DNA of 42,479 nt from an uncultured Prevotellaceae bacterium (GCA_900314395.1 OMVB01000051.1:1-42479); one strand, 5' to 3'; shown: positions 1 through 8,645, numbered from the stretch's first letter. Notes: generated by a model not told the origin, from the letters alone. Program-made: numbers and translations.

Positions 1-109
1 ATGTCGCTCGGGTGCAAATAAATTGTTCCGTTGGGTACAAAGGTAGAAATTTTTTGGTAAACTTTTTTCAGGGCGATACGGAACGCAGAAGATTGTCGTA
101 GACTTTTCT

Positions 110-117
110 TATATTTG
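110..117 (+). promoter_or_regulatory. Candidate -7 box of the GH125 gene
   Basis: TATATTTG matches the Bacteroidota -7 consensus TAnnTTTG and lies 23 bases before the ATG at 141. No clear TTTG is present at the -33 distance, so the call rests on one element only. Confidence 0.45.
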
Positions 118-140
118 TAAGGTTTAAATATACTGAAGGA

Positions 141-1562
141 ATGATTAGAAAATATTTTGTTGTTTTGGTGCTGGGGTTTATCTGTTCTTTCTGCGTTGCA
201 AGTGCGCAGGAGGGGGAGTATAAGCCGTCAAGGCGGCCGGCGGAGGGGGAACGGCTTTTCACCAGCCAGGCTATAGAAGCGGAGACGGCCCGGGTGGCGG
301 CTCTTCTTACGAATCCCAAGCTTAAGTGGATGTTTACCAATTGTTTCCCTAATACGCTGGATACTACGGTGCATTACAGGGAGGATGAGGACGGCACGCC
401 GGCTACTTTTGTTTATACCGGCGATATCCATGCGATGTGGCTTCGCGATTCGGGGGCCCAGGTCTGGCCCTATGTGGCCTTTGCGGGCGGGGATGAGAAG
501 CTGCGGAAGATGATTGCGGGGGTTATCAACACCCAGTTCCGGCTCATTTGCATCGACCCTTATGCCAACGCTTTCAATGACGGCCCTACGGGAGACGGTG
601 CCACCGATGACACCGGTGCCCCGCGCAATCCCAACGTCTTTGAGCGCAAGTGGGAGATTGATTCCCATTGCTATCCGGTGCGGCTTGCCTATCAGTATTG
701 GAAGGTTACCGGGGATACATCGGTGTTCGGGCCCCAGTGGATAAAGACGATAGAGACGATTCTTGAAACTTTCATCGTGCAGCAGCGAAAGTACGGCGAC
801 GGGCCGTATTACTTCCTGCGGGTGACGGACCGTCAGCTGGATACCAAGGACCGCGTGGGACTTGGCAACCCGGTAAAGCCGGTTGGGCTGATTGCGTCGG
901 CGTTCCGTCCGTCGGACGATGCCACTCAGTTCGAGTTTCTTGTGCCGTCCAACTTCTTTGCTGTGAGCATTTTACGCAAGGCTGCGGAGATTCTGTCGGC
1001 TGTGAATGACCGGCCGGATCTTGCCGCGCGATGCCGTGCCCTGGCCGATGAAGTGTCGGCAGCCCTGAAGGCCCATGCAATATATGACCATCCGGTTTAC
1101 GGGCCTATTTACGCCTTCGAGGTGGACGGCTTCGGCAACAAGTATATTATGGACGATGCCAATGTGCCCAGTCTGCTGTCGCTGGCTTATTTGGATCCGG
1201 AGATGGCATCGGACCCGGTGTACAGGAACACCCGGAACTTTGTCTGGAGCACCGACAATCCTTACTTCTGGCGCGGAGCGGCAGGGGAGGGCATCGGCGG
1301 CCCGCACATCGGCAAGCAGGCAATCTGGCCCATGAGTATTATGATGAAGGCTTTTACTTCCGACGATGATGAAGAGATTCGCGCCTGCATGCGCCAAATG
1401 CTTGATACTGACGCGGATATGGGATTTGTCCACGAGTCTTTCCATAAGGATAACGCTTCCGATTTCACCAGGGAGTGGTTCGCCTGGCAGAATACTCTCT
1501 TCGGCGAGCTCGTAGTTAAACTCGTAAACGACGGTCGCCTCAATTTACTAAATAGTCTGTAA
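141..1562 (+). CDS. GH125 exo-alpha-1,6-mannosidase, secreted
   Basis: The protein (473 residues) belongs to glycoside hydrolase family 125 (formerly DUF1237), whose members release alpha-1,6-linked mannose from the non-reducing end of N-glycans or yeast mannan. An N-terminal signal peptide ends near the ASAQ at residues 20-23, so it should act in the periplasm. Conserved family motifs are visible in order: TGDIHAMWLRDS (93-104), KWEIDSHCYP (170-179), SAFRPSDDA (253-261), MDDANVPS (337-344), GIGGPHIG (384-391) and HESFHKDN (431-438). By family knowledge the acid is an aspartate and the base a glutamate; D174 and E432 are my candidates. The length is normal for the family. The ATG at 141 follows a purine-rich GAAGGA. 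It stands alone, with no other alpha-mannan enzyme in view, and is separated by a promoter from the next gene. Family assignment is secure; exact substrate is inferred. Confidence 0.93.
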   Translation: MIRKYFVVLVLGFICSFCVASAQEGEYKPSRRPAEGERLFTSQAIEAETARVAALLTNPKLKWMFTNCFPNTLDTTVHYREDEDGTPATFVYTGDIHAMWLRDSGAQVWPYVAFAGGDEKLRKMIAGVINTQFRLICIDPYANAFNDGPTGDGATDDTGAPRNPNVFERKWEIDSHCYPVRLAYQYWKVTGDTSVFGPQWIKTIETILETFIVQQRKYGDGPYYFLRVTDRQLDTKDRVGLGNPVKPVGLIASAFRPSDDATQFEFLVPSNFFAVSILRKAAEILSAVNDRPDLAARCRALADEVSAALKAHAIYDHPVYGPIYAFEVDGFGNKYIMDDANVPSLLSLAYLDPEMASDPVYRNTRNFVWSTDNPYFWRGAAGEGIGGPHIGKQAIWPMSIMMKAFTSDDDEEIRACMRQMLDTDADMGFVHESFHKDNASDFTREWFAWQNTLFGELVVKLVNDGRLNLLNSL

Positions 1563-1574
1563 GACATGTCATTC

Positions 1575-1605
1575 TTTGAATTCTAACAGAATTTCATTAA
1601 ATTTG
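1575..1605 (+). promoter_or_regulatory. Bacteroidota promoter of the 1113-residue lipoprotein gene
   Basis: TTTG at 1575-1578, a 19-base spacer, and TAAATTTG at 1598-1605 fit the Bacteroidota housekeeping promoter exactly. The predicted transcription start falls about 30 bases before the ATG at 1644, which shows that this gene can be transcribed separately from the GH125 gene. Confidence 0.75.
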
Positions 1606-1643
1606 CCGAACACGCGAAAACAATCAATAAACTATAACAAAGT

Positions 1644-4600
1644 ATGAAAAAATTTCTCCTAATGCTCCTTCCTCTGGCCGCACTGGTCGCAGGATGCCGC
1701 TACGACGATTCCGAAGTTTGGGAAGAGCTCAACAATCATGAGCAGAGAATTCTTGCTCTTGAGAAAGCTATCAACACAGACCTTGCAAGCGTTCAGGGTA
1801 TTGTTACCGAGCTTCAGAACAAGGTTTATGTAGGATCCGTTACCCCTACCGCTAACGGATTTACTCTTAATTTCACCGACGGTAAGAGCTTCACTGTTAC
1901 CAACGGTACTAACGGAAATACCCCCAACATCGGCGTAAAACAGGATACCGACGGCAACTATTATTGGACGCTGAACGGTGAATGGCTTACCGATGCAGGC
2001 GGAAACAAGATCCGTACAACAGGAGACAAGGGAGAAACCGGTGCCGCCGGTGTCACCCCTCAGGTCAAGATCGAAAACAACAAATGGTATGTTTCCATCG
2101 ACGGTGGAACAACCTGGACCGAGGCCGGCAATGCTACCGTAGTAGGCGACTCCCTCTTCAAGAAGGTAGAGCTTTCTGCAGACGGCAAGACCGTTATCTT
2201 TACATTCCAGGATGACAGCACCATTGAGATTCCCATCGTTCCCACGATTCAGAAGCTCCAGCTTGTATTCGATGAGACCAAGATCAGCAGCATCCTCTCC
2301 GGAGAGACTGCAACCGTAGACTACACCATCGTCATTCCTGAGGGAGAGACCGTAGAGTTCGACACCTTCGAGAACAATGGTTACACCGTAAAGGTTACCG
2401 CTACCGATGCTACTTCCGGCAGCATCGCCGTAACCGCCCCGAATCCCGCAGTTAAGGGCAAAGTTCTCTTCATCCTTACCGGAGACAAGGGAAGTTCATT
2501 CGTAAAGACCGTTACTATCAACGGAGAGCCCACTCTCTCAGCAGACAAGACAGAATACAGCACAGACTGGAAGGCCGGTGAACTCACCGTTACCATGAAA
2601 GCCAATGTTGCTTATACCTCAGAAATCGAGGCTGGAAAGACCTGGATTACCGCAGGTGCCGCTGCCAACAAGTTCAACCTTGAGGCCAACACCGGAGAGG
2701 ACAACCGTACCGCCAAGATAACCTTCAAGGCAGACGGCGTTGCAGACGTGGTTGTTACCGTTACCCAGACCGGCAAAGAGGCTATCGTCCTTACCGCCGC
2801 AGAGGAAGACGTTACTTATTCTGCCGATGAACTTTCAGTTGTTATCAACACCAACGCAGTTGTTACAGCTGCTCCCGATGTAGACTGGATCACCATCGAC
2901 GAGGCTACAAAGGCTCTTGAGAAGAAGACCTTCACCTTCAAGCTTGCTCCCAATACCGGTGCTGCACGCGAAGGCCATATCGTATTCACCGCAGGCGAGG
3001 CAAAGCAGACCGTTACCGTTAAGCAGGCTGCCGCTCCCGCATACGTGCTCGCTACCAAGGTAGAGGCCGGCAAGTATCTGATTGTTGCCAAGACTGACGA
3101 TGCTTTCATCGCTGCTTCTCCTCTTGAGGCAAGCAAAACTTACGGCTACCTTAACGGTGCCAATGTAACTGTTGCAGAGAAGGCTGTTGAAAACCGTCTC
3201 GCTGCTGCAGAGTTCACTATCGCCGCTACTGAGGGTGGATATACAATCTGCGGCCCTGACGGCAGGTTCGTTTATCAGTCCGGTAGTTATAACAGCTTCA
3301 ATGTTGCCGAGGAGCCCACTGAGGGCCAGGTTTGGTCAATTGAAATTGATGCAGACGGCCTTGCAACCATCACCAATAACAGTGTAAACAAGTACTGGCA
3401 GTATTCTACCGGTTACAAGAGCTATGGTTCTTATGCTTCTGCCCAGACCGGTGGCGTTAATCCTTCTCTCTACAAGCTCCTGAACGGAGATGCTCAGAGT
3501 CTCGGTACTGTAAACTTTGACAAGGCCAGCGTCTCCGTAAAGGTTGGTGAGACCTTTACAAATGCGGCTACCACCAATTCCGATGCTACCGTAGTTTACG
3601 AGTCTTCAGATGAAAAGATTGCGACGGTAGACTCCAAGGGTGTTATCACCGGCGTTGCCGCAGGTGAGGCTACCATTACAGCGTCCGTTAAAGCTACCGA
3701 AAAGTTCTCCGCTGCTTCCGCCACCTGCAAGGTTGTGGTTAGCGTAGGATATGACTTTGAGAATATTGCAGCGCTGAATGCACTTGTTACTTCTACTACA
3801 GAGGCAGAGCACAAGGGCTACCTGAAAGATGTTGTCGTAACATTCGTTCCTGATAGCAAGAATGCCTTCATTAAAGACGCATCAGGTTCCACCCTTGTTT
3901 ATGTAACTAATCATGGCTTCAAACAGGGCCAGACCTTTACTGGAGAAGTTACAGTCAAAGCTAAACTTTTCAGTAACCTTGTAGAGATTACAGCTATCGA
4001 TGCCACATTTACCGGAGAAGAGAAGGAAGTTGCTCCTGAGAATGTAACCCTTGCTCAGCTTGTGGGTAATTATACCAAGTGGCAGAGCGCTTATGTCAAG
4101 TCTGCAAATCTGACTGTGGTTTCTGTAAGTGGTAAAAACATTAATGTAAAGGACGGCGATAATACGTATATCGTTTATCAGAATGCCGGTACTGTTACTG
4201 CAAAGGCTGGTGATGTAATAACCGCAACCGGAACTATTACAAAGTTTAATACAACAGAAGAGCTCAAGGTTTGGAAAGCAGATGACATAGAGATTACTTC
4301 AGGCAGCACAACTCCTGCCATTGAGGCTACCGACATTACAGGCGTAGCAGCTGCCGGTGTTACTGATGCTACCAAGACCATTACTATCAGCAATGCCGAT
4401 GGTTGGACAGCTTCCGTAACCCCTGACGGCACCGTTGTAACCGCTGCATCCATTGCAGACGCAGTTATTACTTACACCGTTGCTGCCAATACTGGCGCTG
4501 CCCGTGACGGCAAAATCACCGTTAAGCTCTCCAAGTCCGGCGAAACCGACATCACCAAGGACATCAAGGTAAGCCAGCTTGCCGGTTCTACAGGTGGTGG

Positions 4601-4985
4601 AAGTGTTCCCAATCCGGAAACAATTACTTTCTCAGAACTCGGTTTGACCAATGCAGTTCAGTATTTGGATCCATTCAATGGCGGTCACTTCACTGTTACA
4701 TTTGCCGGCGGTGCAAATGACGGAAAGTATTATACTACTGGAACAGGTATAAGAATTTATGGAGGCGGTAATTTTACAGTAGCTTCCACAACAAATAAGA
4801 TTGCTAAAATAGAATTAACTTGGTCTGGTTCAGCCAATGCTCCTACAGGTGATGTTGCAACTCCTACCGGTTATGACACTGCAACATCTACTTGGACGGG
4901 CTCTGCAAGCAGCATCGTGTTTGCCCGTCCTAGCGGCAGTGGACATTGGAGGCTCCAGGCTGTGAAAGTTACCTATGGAGAATAA
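1644..4985 (+). CDS. Large multidomain surface lipoprotein (coiled coil, collagen-like segment, BACON and Ig-like domains)
   Basis: This is a 1113-residue lipoprotein with lipobox LVAGC (C18) followed by RYDDSE, an acidic tail of the kind linked to surface export in Bacteroidota. Residues about 22-62 look like a coiled coil, followed by a DUF4988-like region with a short collagen-like stretch GDKGETGAAG (127-136). Next come an Ig-like segment (about 205-293), two BACON-like domains (295-377 and 380-462), a beta-rich domain of unknown type (465-612), a bacterial Ig-like group 2 domain (623-700), an OB-fold-like region (705-888), a third BACON-like domain (893-978) and a beta-sandwich C-terminus (990-1112). 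No catalytic motif is seen. By analogy it could bind glycan or mediate adhesion, but its function is unknown. It has its own promoter and a terminator directly behind it. Domain borders are estimates read from repeats such as the two NTGAAR motifs (437-442, 949-954). Confidence 0.8.
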   Translation: MKKFLLMLLPLAALVAGCRYDDSEVWEELNNHEQRILALEKAINTDLASVQGIVTELQNKVYVGSVTPTANGFTLNFTDGKSFTVTNGTNGNTPNIGVKQDTDGNYYWTLNGEWLTDAGGNKIRTTGDKGETGAAGVTPQVKIENNKWYVSIDGGTTWTEAGNATVVGDSLFKKVELSADGKTVIFTFQDDSTIEIPIVPTIQKLQLVFDETKISSILSGETATVDYTIVIPEGETVEFDTFENNGYTVKVTATDATSGSIAVTAPNPAVKGKVLFILTGDKGSSFVKTVTINGEPTLSADKTEYSTDWKAGELTVTMKANVAYTSEIEAGKTWITAGAAANKFNLEANTGEDNRTAKITFKADGVADVVVTVTQTGKEAIVLTAAEEDVTYSADELSVVINTNAVVTAAPDVDWITIDEATKALEKKTFTFKLAPNTGAAREGHIVFTAGEAKQTVTVKQAAAPAYVLATKVEAGKYLIVAKTDDAFIAASPLEASKTYGYLNGANVTVAEKAVENRLAAAEFTIAATEGGYTICGPDGRFVYQSGSYNSFNVAEEPTEGQVWSIEIDADGLATITNNSVNKYWQYSTGYKSYGSYASAQTGGVNPSLYKLLNGDAQSLGTVNFDKASVSVKVGETFTNAATTNSDATVVYESSDEKIATVDSKGVITGVAAGEATITASVKATEKFSAASATCKVVVSVGYDFENIAALNALVTSTTEAEHKGYLKDVVVTFVPDSKNAFIKDASGSTLVYVTNHGFKQGQTFTGEVTVKAKLFSNLVEITAIDATFTGEEKEVAPENVTLAQLVGNYTKWQSAYVKSANLTVVSVSGKNINVKDGDNTYIVYQNAGTVTAKAGDVITATGTITKFNTTEELKVWKADDIEITSGSTTPAIEATDITGVAAAGVTDATKTITISNADGWTASVTPDGTVVTAASIADAVITYTVAANTGAARDGKITVKLSKSGETDITKDIKVSQLAGSTGGGSVPNPETITFSELGLTNAVQYLDPFNGGHFTVTFAGGANDGKYYTTGTGIRIYGGGNFTVASTTNKIAKIELTWSGSANAPTGDVATPTGYDTATSTWTGSASSIVFARPSGSGHWRLQAVKVTYGE

Positions 4986-5024
4986 GCTTTTTTTTGATAA
5001 CTGATTGATATCAATCCTTTATGC

Positions 5025-5057
5025 AAAAGCCTGGTACGGAATCCGCACCAGGCTTTT
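5025..5057. terminator. Rho-independent terminator, probably bidirectional
   Basis: An 11-base-pair perfect stem (AAAAGCCTGGT at 5025-5035 with its complement at 5047-5057) is flanked by A and T runs on either side. It lies between the stop at 4985 and the convergent gene ending at 5096, so it can end transcripts from both directions. Confidence 0.85.
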
Positions 5058-5095
5058 TGCTAAATGTCAGTCATTCAGATGTTTGCAAAAAACGC

Positions 5096-5581
5096 TTATT
5101 TATTAATGGATTCTGACAGGAGTTTTTCCAGGTCGTCTCGTTTCATTTTGCCGTCAAGGCAGATGAAGGACGCTCCGCCGGACTCGACGGCAAACATCAC
5201 AAAGCTTTCTACGATAACATCGTCGCCGGAGGTGTACATCTTCATCTTCTCCTTACCTTCCTTGGCTTCCATCAGCAGTTCGTACTTGCCGGAGGAGACA
5301 AAGCGGTCGACATCGGCCTTGAGTGCATTTTGGGTCTTATCGTCCTTGACGTTCAGGATATAAAGTCCGGAAAGGGTCTGGATGATAGGCGTCAGATTCA
5401 CGTGACGGTTCTCCATTTCAAGGTCCGGGAGGTTGCCGATCATCCGGAACATCGCGGAAGAAATGTAAACGGCGCTGACATCATCGGCATCGGAATACTT
5501 AAGATAAAGAGACCTGCCACTCTGGGCGGAAGCTGAAATAAAGCTTAGCAGTAAGACAGCGAATATAATAATGCGTTTCAT
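5096..5581 (-). CDS. DUF4252 family secreted protein
   Basis: This 161-residue protein has a signal peptide ending near SASAQ (residues 16-20) and the overall pattern of the DUF4252 family: a short helical N-terminal part, then ILNVKDDKTQN, then a C-terminal segment with FVMFAVESGGASFICLDGKM. DUF4252 proteins are small Bacteroidota cell-envelope proteins of unknown role, often coded next to ECF sigma factors. It is the last gene of a four-gene minus-strand operon and overlaps the preceding gene by four bases (ATGA at 5578-5581), so the two are probably translationally coupled. The lack of a lipobox cysteine distinguishes it from the DUF4252 paralogue that opens the same operon. Confidence 0.8.
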   Translation of the reverse strand: MKRIIIFAVLLLSFISASAQSGRSLYLKYSDADDVSAVYISSAMFRMIGNLPDLEMENRHVNLTPIIQTLSGLYILNVKDDKTQNALKADVDRFVSSGKYELLMEAKEGKEKMKMYTSGDDVIVESFVMFAVESGGASFICLDGKMKRDDLEKLLSESINK

Positions 5582-5913
5582 CGTTCGTTGATTTTGTTAA
5601 TATTGTCCGATATCGTCTGGAATACTTGTTCCAGCTGCGCGTAGGCAAGGTAAGGGTCGTCGAAGGTATCCTTTAACTCAGGCTCTCCAAGCCTACGGGG
5701 AAGGGCCAGCAGGGCGGCGATGGCTGCTGCGGCGGCAATGGCGGTGTAGGGGAGCCATCTTTTCCGGGGCTGGCTTTCCCTGGCGATGCTTGCTGCGGCC
5801 AGGCGTGCTTTTATCCGCTCCTCCAGGCCGGCCGGCACTTTGATGTTCTCCCGCAGGGCGGCTTCTTCAAGCTGCTCGGCTTCCATCTTTTCTATGTCTT
5901 CCAGGCGTTTCAT
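5578..5913 (-). CDS. Small single-span membrane protein, probable anti-sigma factor
   Basis: The protein has 111 residues: a charged N-terminal cytoplasmic half rich in Glu and Lys (1-52), one hydrophobic alanine-rich segment at about 53-72, and a short C-terminal tail of about 40 residues outside the membrane. It lies directly after the ECF sigma gene with a four-base ATGA overlap (5910-5913), which is the usual place and topology of an anti-sigma factor. It lacks a recognisable ZAS (His-Cys-Cys) motif and is shorter than FecR-type anti-sigma proteins. The role is therefore inferred from context and topology and not from a family match. Confidence 0.65.
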   Translation of the reverse strand: MKRLEDIEKMEAEQLEEAALRENIKVPAGLEERIKARLAAASIARESQPRKRWLPYTAIAAAAAIAALLALPRRLGEPELKDTFDDPYLAYAQLEQVFQTISDNINKINER

Positions 5914-6386
5914 GCTTTTTTAAGTTTTGCCCGTGCCTGCGAAAGCAGTACACGAAGGGTTAAGTAATTAATTCCTGTCCGCTCGGTTATCTCTTCGTAG
6001 GATAAGCCTTCTACAGTGCGGAGCAACAAGACTTGCCGATGCCTTTCCGGGAGAGCCTTGACGGCTTCCAGGATGTTGCTGAGCCGTTTTTTGGCGTCCA
6101 GGGCTTCGTCGCCGGGACGGACCGGTTCCGGCTCCGGAAGCTGCTCGGGGAACGACAGGTGCTGCGCTTTGCGGATGCGGTCTATGCAAAGGTTTTTGAG
6201 CATCCTTATGCAGTATGCCTTGGGGAGGGCTATGCCGTCCAGGGCGTCGCGCGATTCCCAGAGTTTCAGGAATACTTCCTGTACGGCATCCTCTGCCTCT
6301 GCTTCAGATTCCAGCATGTAATATGCTATCTTATACAGGGTGCCGGACAGCGATAGATAATCCGTATGAAACTGCTGCTCAGACAT
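5910..6386 (-). CDS. ECF-type RNA polymerase sigma factor
   Basis: This 158-residue protein has the two-domain plan of ECF sigma factors. Region 2 (about residues 8-75) contains EAEDAVQEVFLKLWES and AYCIRMLKNLCIDRIRK, which bind core polymerase and the -10 element. Region 4 (about 104-156) contains ALPERHRQVLLLRTVEG and YEEITERTGIN, a helix-turn-helix for the -35 element. It should direct polymerase to a small regulon, probably including its own operon. The gene overlaps the upstream DUF4252 gene by eight bases (6379-6386) and the downstream membrane-protein gene by four. No SusC or FecR gene is adjacent, so this is not a classical PUL sigma/anti-sigma/SusC cluster. Confidence 0.93.
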   Translation of the reverse strand: MSEQQFHTDYLSLSGTLYKIAYYMLESEAEAEDAVQEVFLKLWESRDALDGIALPKAYCIRMLKNLCIDRIRKAQHLSFPEQLPEPEPVRPGDEALDAKKRLSNILEAVKALPERHRQVLLLRTVEGLSYEEITERTGINYLTLRVLLSQARAKLKKA

Positions 6387-6882
6387 TTATCATTTGGGTA
6401 AGGTCGTCCATGGAAATCGATCCCATCAGGCACACCACGGTGCATTCGTCAGGGATGTAGACGATGACGTCGTTAACCACGTTGGTTCCCTCTTTGCTCG
6501 TGCCAAAAACCTGCACCTTTTCTCCGTCCTCAGAGGCCTCCAGCAGGATTTCCGCTTTTTCCAGAATGGACTCCAGTTTGCTCTTGATGACTTTTTTGTC
6601 CTCGTCGGAGCAGTCTTCGAATGTCAGTACGGTAAGATCGTCGATGTCTTTGATTGCCTCCAGGGCTTTCTTGGTGTCATCGTCCTCTGCCTCTCCGGAG
6701 AGCCCGGCAATGCCTTTAATCAGGGTTGCGGCGCTGCCCAGTTCCAAGACTGTGGCTCCTTTGTACTGTTTACATTCTGTGAAAGCTTTGCTCAAAGCCT
6801 CATTAACTTCACTTTTTTTAGGCGTCCCTGCGCAGGAAACCAGGAAGATGGCCATGCTAAGGAATACAAGTAACTTTTTCAT
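6379..6882 (-). CDS. DUF4252 family lipoprotein
   Basis: I place the start at the ATG at 6880-6882, giving a 167-residue protein that begins MKKLLVFLSMAIFLVSC. This is a clean lipoprotein signal with C17, whereas an in-frame ATG further upstream would put 14 non-signal-like residues in front. The body resembles DUF4252: LTVLTFEDCSDEDK in the middle and a C-terminal NDVIVYIPDECTVVCLMGSISMDDL. It is strongly acidic and contains four cysteines after the lipid cysteine. It opens the operon with the ECF sigma factor and overlaps that gene by eight bases, so its level is likely tied to sigma synthesis. A sensor or target role in the envelope is an inference. Confidence 0.8.
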   Translation of the reverse strand: MKKLLVFLSMAIFLVSCAGTPKKSEVNEALSKAFTECKQYKGATVLELGSAATLIKGIAGLSGEAEDDDTKKALEAIKDIDDLTVLTFEDCSDEDKKVIKSKLESILEKAEILLEASEDGEKVQVFGTSKEGTNVVNDVIVYIPDECTVVCLMGSISMDDLTQMINV

Positions 6883-6899
6883 AATACAATTATTTACTG

Positions 6900-6925
6900 A
6901 TTGGGCCGTTTTCATGCGACCCAAT
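6900..6925. promoter_or_regulatory. Hairpin upstream of the sigma operon
   Basis: ATTGGGCCG (6900-6908) and CGACCCAAT (6917-6925) form a nine-position stem with one mismatch and an eight-base loop. It lies just upstream of the lipoprotein start at 6882 and about 40 bases after the stop of the amidohydrolase gene. It could be a leader structure, an operator or a weak terminator; it has no T run. Confidence 0.35.
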
Positions 6926-6963
6926 AGTAAGACGTAGCTGATGCGAAAATGTTAAGCCGATTT

Positions 6964-8574
6964 TTAAATAATTGTGCCGGGGAGGGCGCCGGTGTGGGTG
7001 CCGCCGTTAATAACCTGGACTCCATTTACGAAAACGTGTTCAATTCCGGCCGGGAAGGTATGCGGCTTGGCATAAGTGCAGCGGTCGGCGATGGTGTCGG
7101 GGTTGAAAATGGTGATATCGGCATAATAACCCGGAATAAGCTGGCCTCTGTCCTTAAAGCGGGCGCGGGAAGCCGGCAGGCCGGTGCATTTGTAGATTGC
7201 GGTGGCCATGTCCAACACTTTTTGCTCACGCACGAACTTTTCAAAGAAACGCGGGAAGGTTCCGTAGGAACGGGGATGCGGCAGGCTCTGGCCAAGAACG
7301 CCCTCAGGAGAGTATACAAGGCCGTCGGAGGCCGGCATCGCCAGCGGATGGGAGTAAATCTTAAGAAGGTTCTCTTCCTTCATGGCGAAGGTGGCCTGGT
7401 TGACGTCCAGATGCTCTGAAAGAAGCAGGTAGCGGATCATCTCCCACTCGTCCAGTCCGGAAATCTTGCAGCATTCCGCCAGGTTTTTACCGGCGTAAAC
7501 GGCATTGGCTTCCTCGCGGCAGCCTGCAACTACAACCTGCTGGGGACCGCCGAAGCGCTCCAGTCGCCCGTAGGCGTATTCGCGCATCTTTTCGCAGGCC
7601 TTTTTGTCGTTAAGGCGGGCGGTAATGTCCTCCTGGGTTCCGTCCCTCAGGTCAATCGGGATAAAGCAATCGAAACCGGTAGAGAAGGCGGTATAAGGAT
7701 ATCTGTCGGTGGCGACATCGATTCCCTCTGCCTTGGCGGCGTCTATCTTGGCAAGCATGCGGTCAATCTTTTCAAAGTTGGCCGGGTTCTGGGCTTTGAG
7801 GTGAGAAATCTCCAGACGGGCGCCGGAGAGGCGTGCGGCCTCAATAGCCTCGTCCATAGCCTCCAGGACGCGGTCATCCTCGTTACGCATGTGGATGGAA
7901 TACAGTTTGTCGTGCTTGGCTACAACCTTGTTCAGGGCTACCATCTCACGGGTGTCGCTGTAGCAGCCGGGGGCGTATTCAAGTCCGTAGGACAGGCCAA
8001 CGGCGCCAAGCGAAAGCTGCTCGTCCAGAAGGTCGCACATCTTGTTTATCTGGTCGTCAGTGGCCTTGACATTATACGGGCCAACTACGGCTTCGCGGAT
8101 GTCCCCATGCCCCACAAGGCTGGAGTAATTCATACCTATCTTATTGTCTTGCAGTTGTTTATAGAAGCCTTCCACGTTGCCGAACCGCTCAGATTTCACG
8201 AACGGGCAGTATCCGCAGTTGCCGCCGACCTCACTGGTGATGCCCTGGAAAACGCGGCTGTCTGCCTTGGGAGCATCGAAGAGATTTGTATCGGTATGGG
8301 TATGAATGTCGATGAAGCCGGGTGAAACCGTGAGTCCTTTGGCATCCAGTACCAGTTTTGCACTTTCCCCAAGATCCTTGCCGATGGCAGCGACTTTGCC
8401 GTCTTTTATGGCGATGTCGCCGGTTATCGGAGGCTTTCCGTCTCCGGCGTAGATGACTCCGTTCTTGATTATGGTGTCAAAACTGTGGTTGACGGTGCAG
8501 GCGCTGTACAGGCCGCCCAGTGAAAATGCGGCCGCACCCAGCAGCGAAGTCTTAAGGAAGTCTCTTCTGTCCAT
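6964..8574 (-). CDS. N-acyl-D-amino-acid deacylase (D-aminoacylase) family amidohydrolase, exported
   Basis: The 536-residue enzyme has the amidohydrolase fold of N-acyl-D-amino-acid deacylases, which hydrolyse N-acyl-D-amino acids (some relatives act on dihydropyrimidines). The metal motif [10 protein letters not shown] (86-95) with H91 and H93, and the GGNCGYCPF segment with C120, match the zinc ligands known in this family; [10 protein letters not shown] follows. The C-terminal [12 protein letters not shown] and ALPGTII are family hallmarks. I chose the ATG at 8574 because it starts [10 protein letters not shown], a twin-arginine signal; an upstream extension would run into the tRNA gene. 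A cysteine at residue 26 (LYSAC) could be a lipobox, so the protein may be a Tat-exported lipoprotein. It has a perfect promoter at 8599-8629. Exact substrate is unknown. Confidence 0.87.
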   Translation of the reverse strand: MDRRDFLKTSLLGAAAFSLGGLYSACTVNHSFDTIIKNGVIYAGDGKPPITGDIAIKDGKVAAIGKDLGESAKLVLDAKGLTVSPGFIDIHTHTDTNLFDAPKADSRVFQGITSEVGGNCGYCPFVKSERFGNVEGFYKQLQDNKIGMNYSSLVGHGDIREAVVGPYNVKATDDQINKMCDLLDEQLSLGAVGLSYGLEYAPGCYSDTREMVALNKVVAKHDKLYSIHMRNEDDRVLEAMDEAIEAARLSGARLEISHLKAQNPANFEKIDRMLAKIDAAKAEGIDVATDRYPYTAFSTGFDCFIPIDLRDGTQEDITARLNDKKACEKMREYAYGRLERFGGPQQVVVAGCREEANAVYAGKNLAECCKISGLDEWEMIRYLLLSEHLDVNQATFAMKEENLLKIYSHPLAMPASDGLVYSPEGVLGQSLPHPRSYGTFPRFFEKFVREQKVLDMATAIYKCTGLPASRARFKDRGQLIPGYYADITIFNPDTIADRCTYAKPHTFPAGIEHVFVNGVQVINGGTHTGALPGTII

Positions 8575-8598
8575 GGATGTAGAATTTGCGTATACTCG

Positions 8599-8629
8599 CA
8601 AATATAATATTTTATGGTAATATCTCAAA
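8599..8629 (-). promoter_or_regulatory. Bacteroidota promoter of the amidohydrolase gene
   Basis: Read on the minus strand, TTTG (8629-8626), 19 bases and TATATTTG (8606-8599) match the consensus exactly. This supports the start at 8574 and places the promoter back to back with that of the tRNA gene. Confidence 0.75.
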
Positions 8630-8637
8630 AAAAGAAC

Positions 8638-8645
8638 TACCTTTG
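8638..8645 (+). promoter_or_regulatory. Candidate -7 box of the tRNA-Ser gene
   Basis: TACCTTTG fits TAnnTTTG and lies 42 bases before the tRNA 5' end. A -33 TTTG is not evident, although T-rich sequence occurs at 8611-8613. Confidence 0.5.

Noticed and set aside
5578..5913. FecR-type anti-sigma/SusC regulation of the PUL by the sigma operon
   Set aside because: The protein is far shorter than FecR, has no FecR-like periplasmic domain, and the SusC protein lacks an extra N-terminal signalling domain and lies 9 kb away on the other strand.
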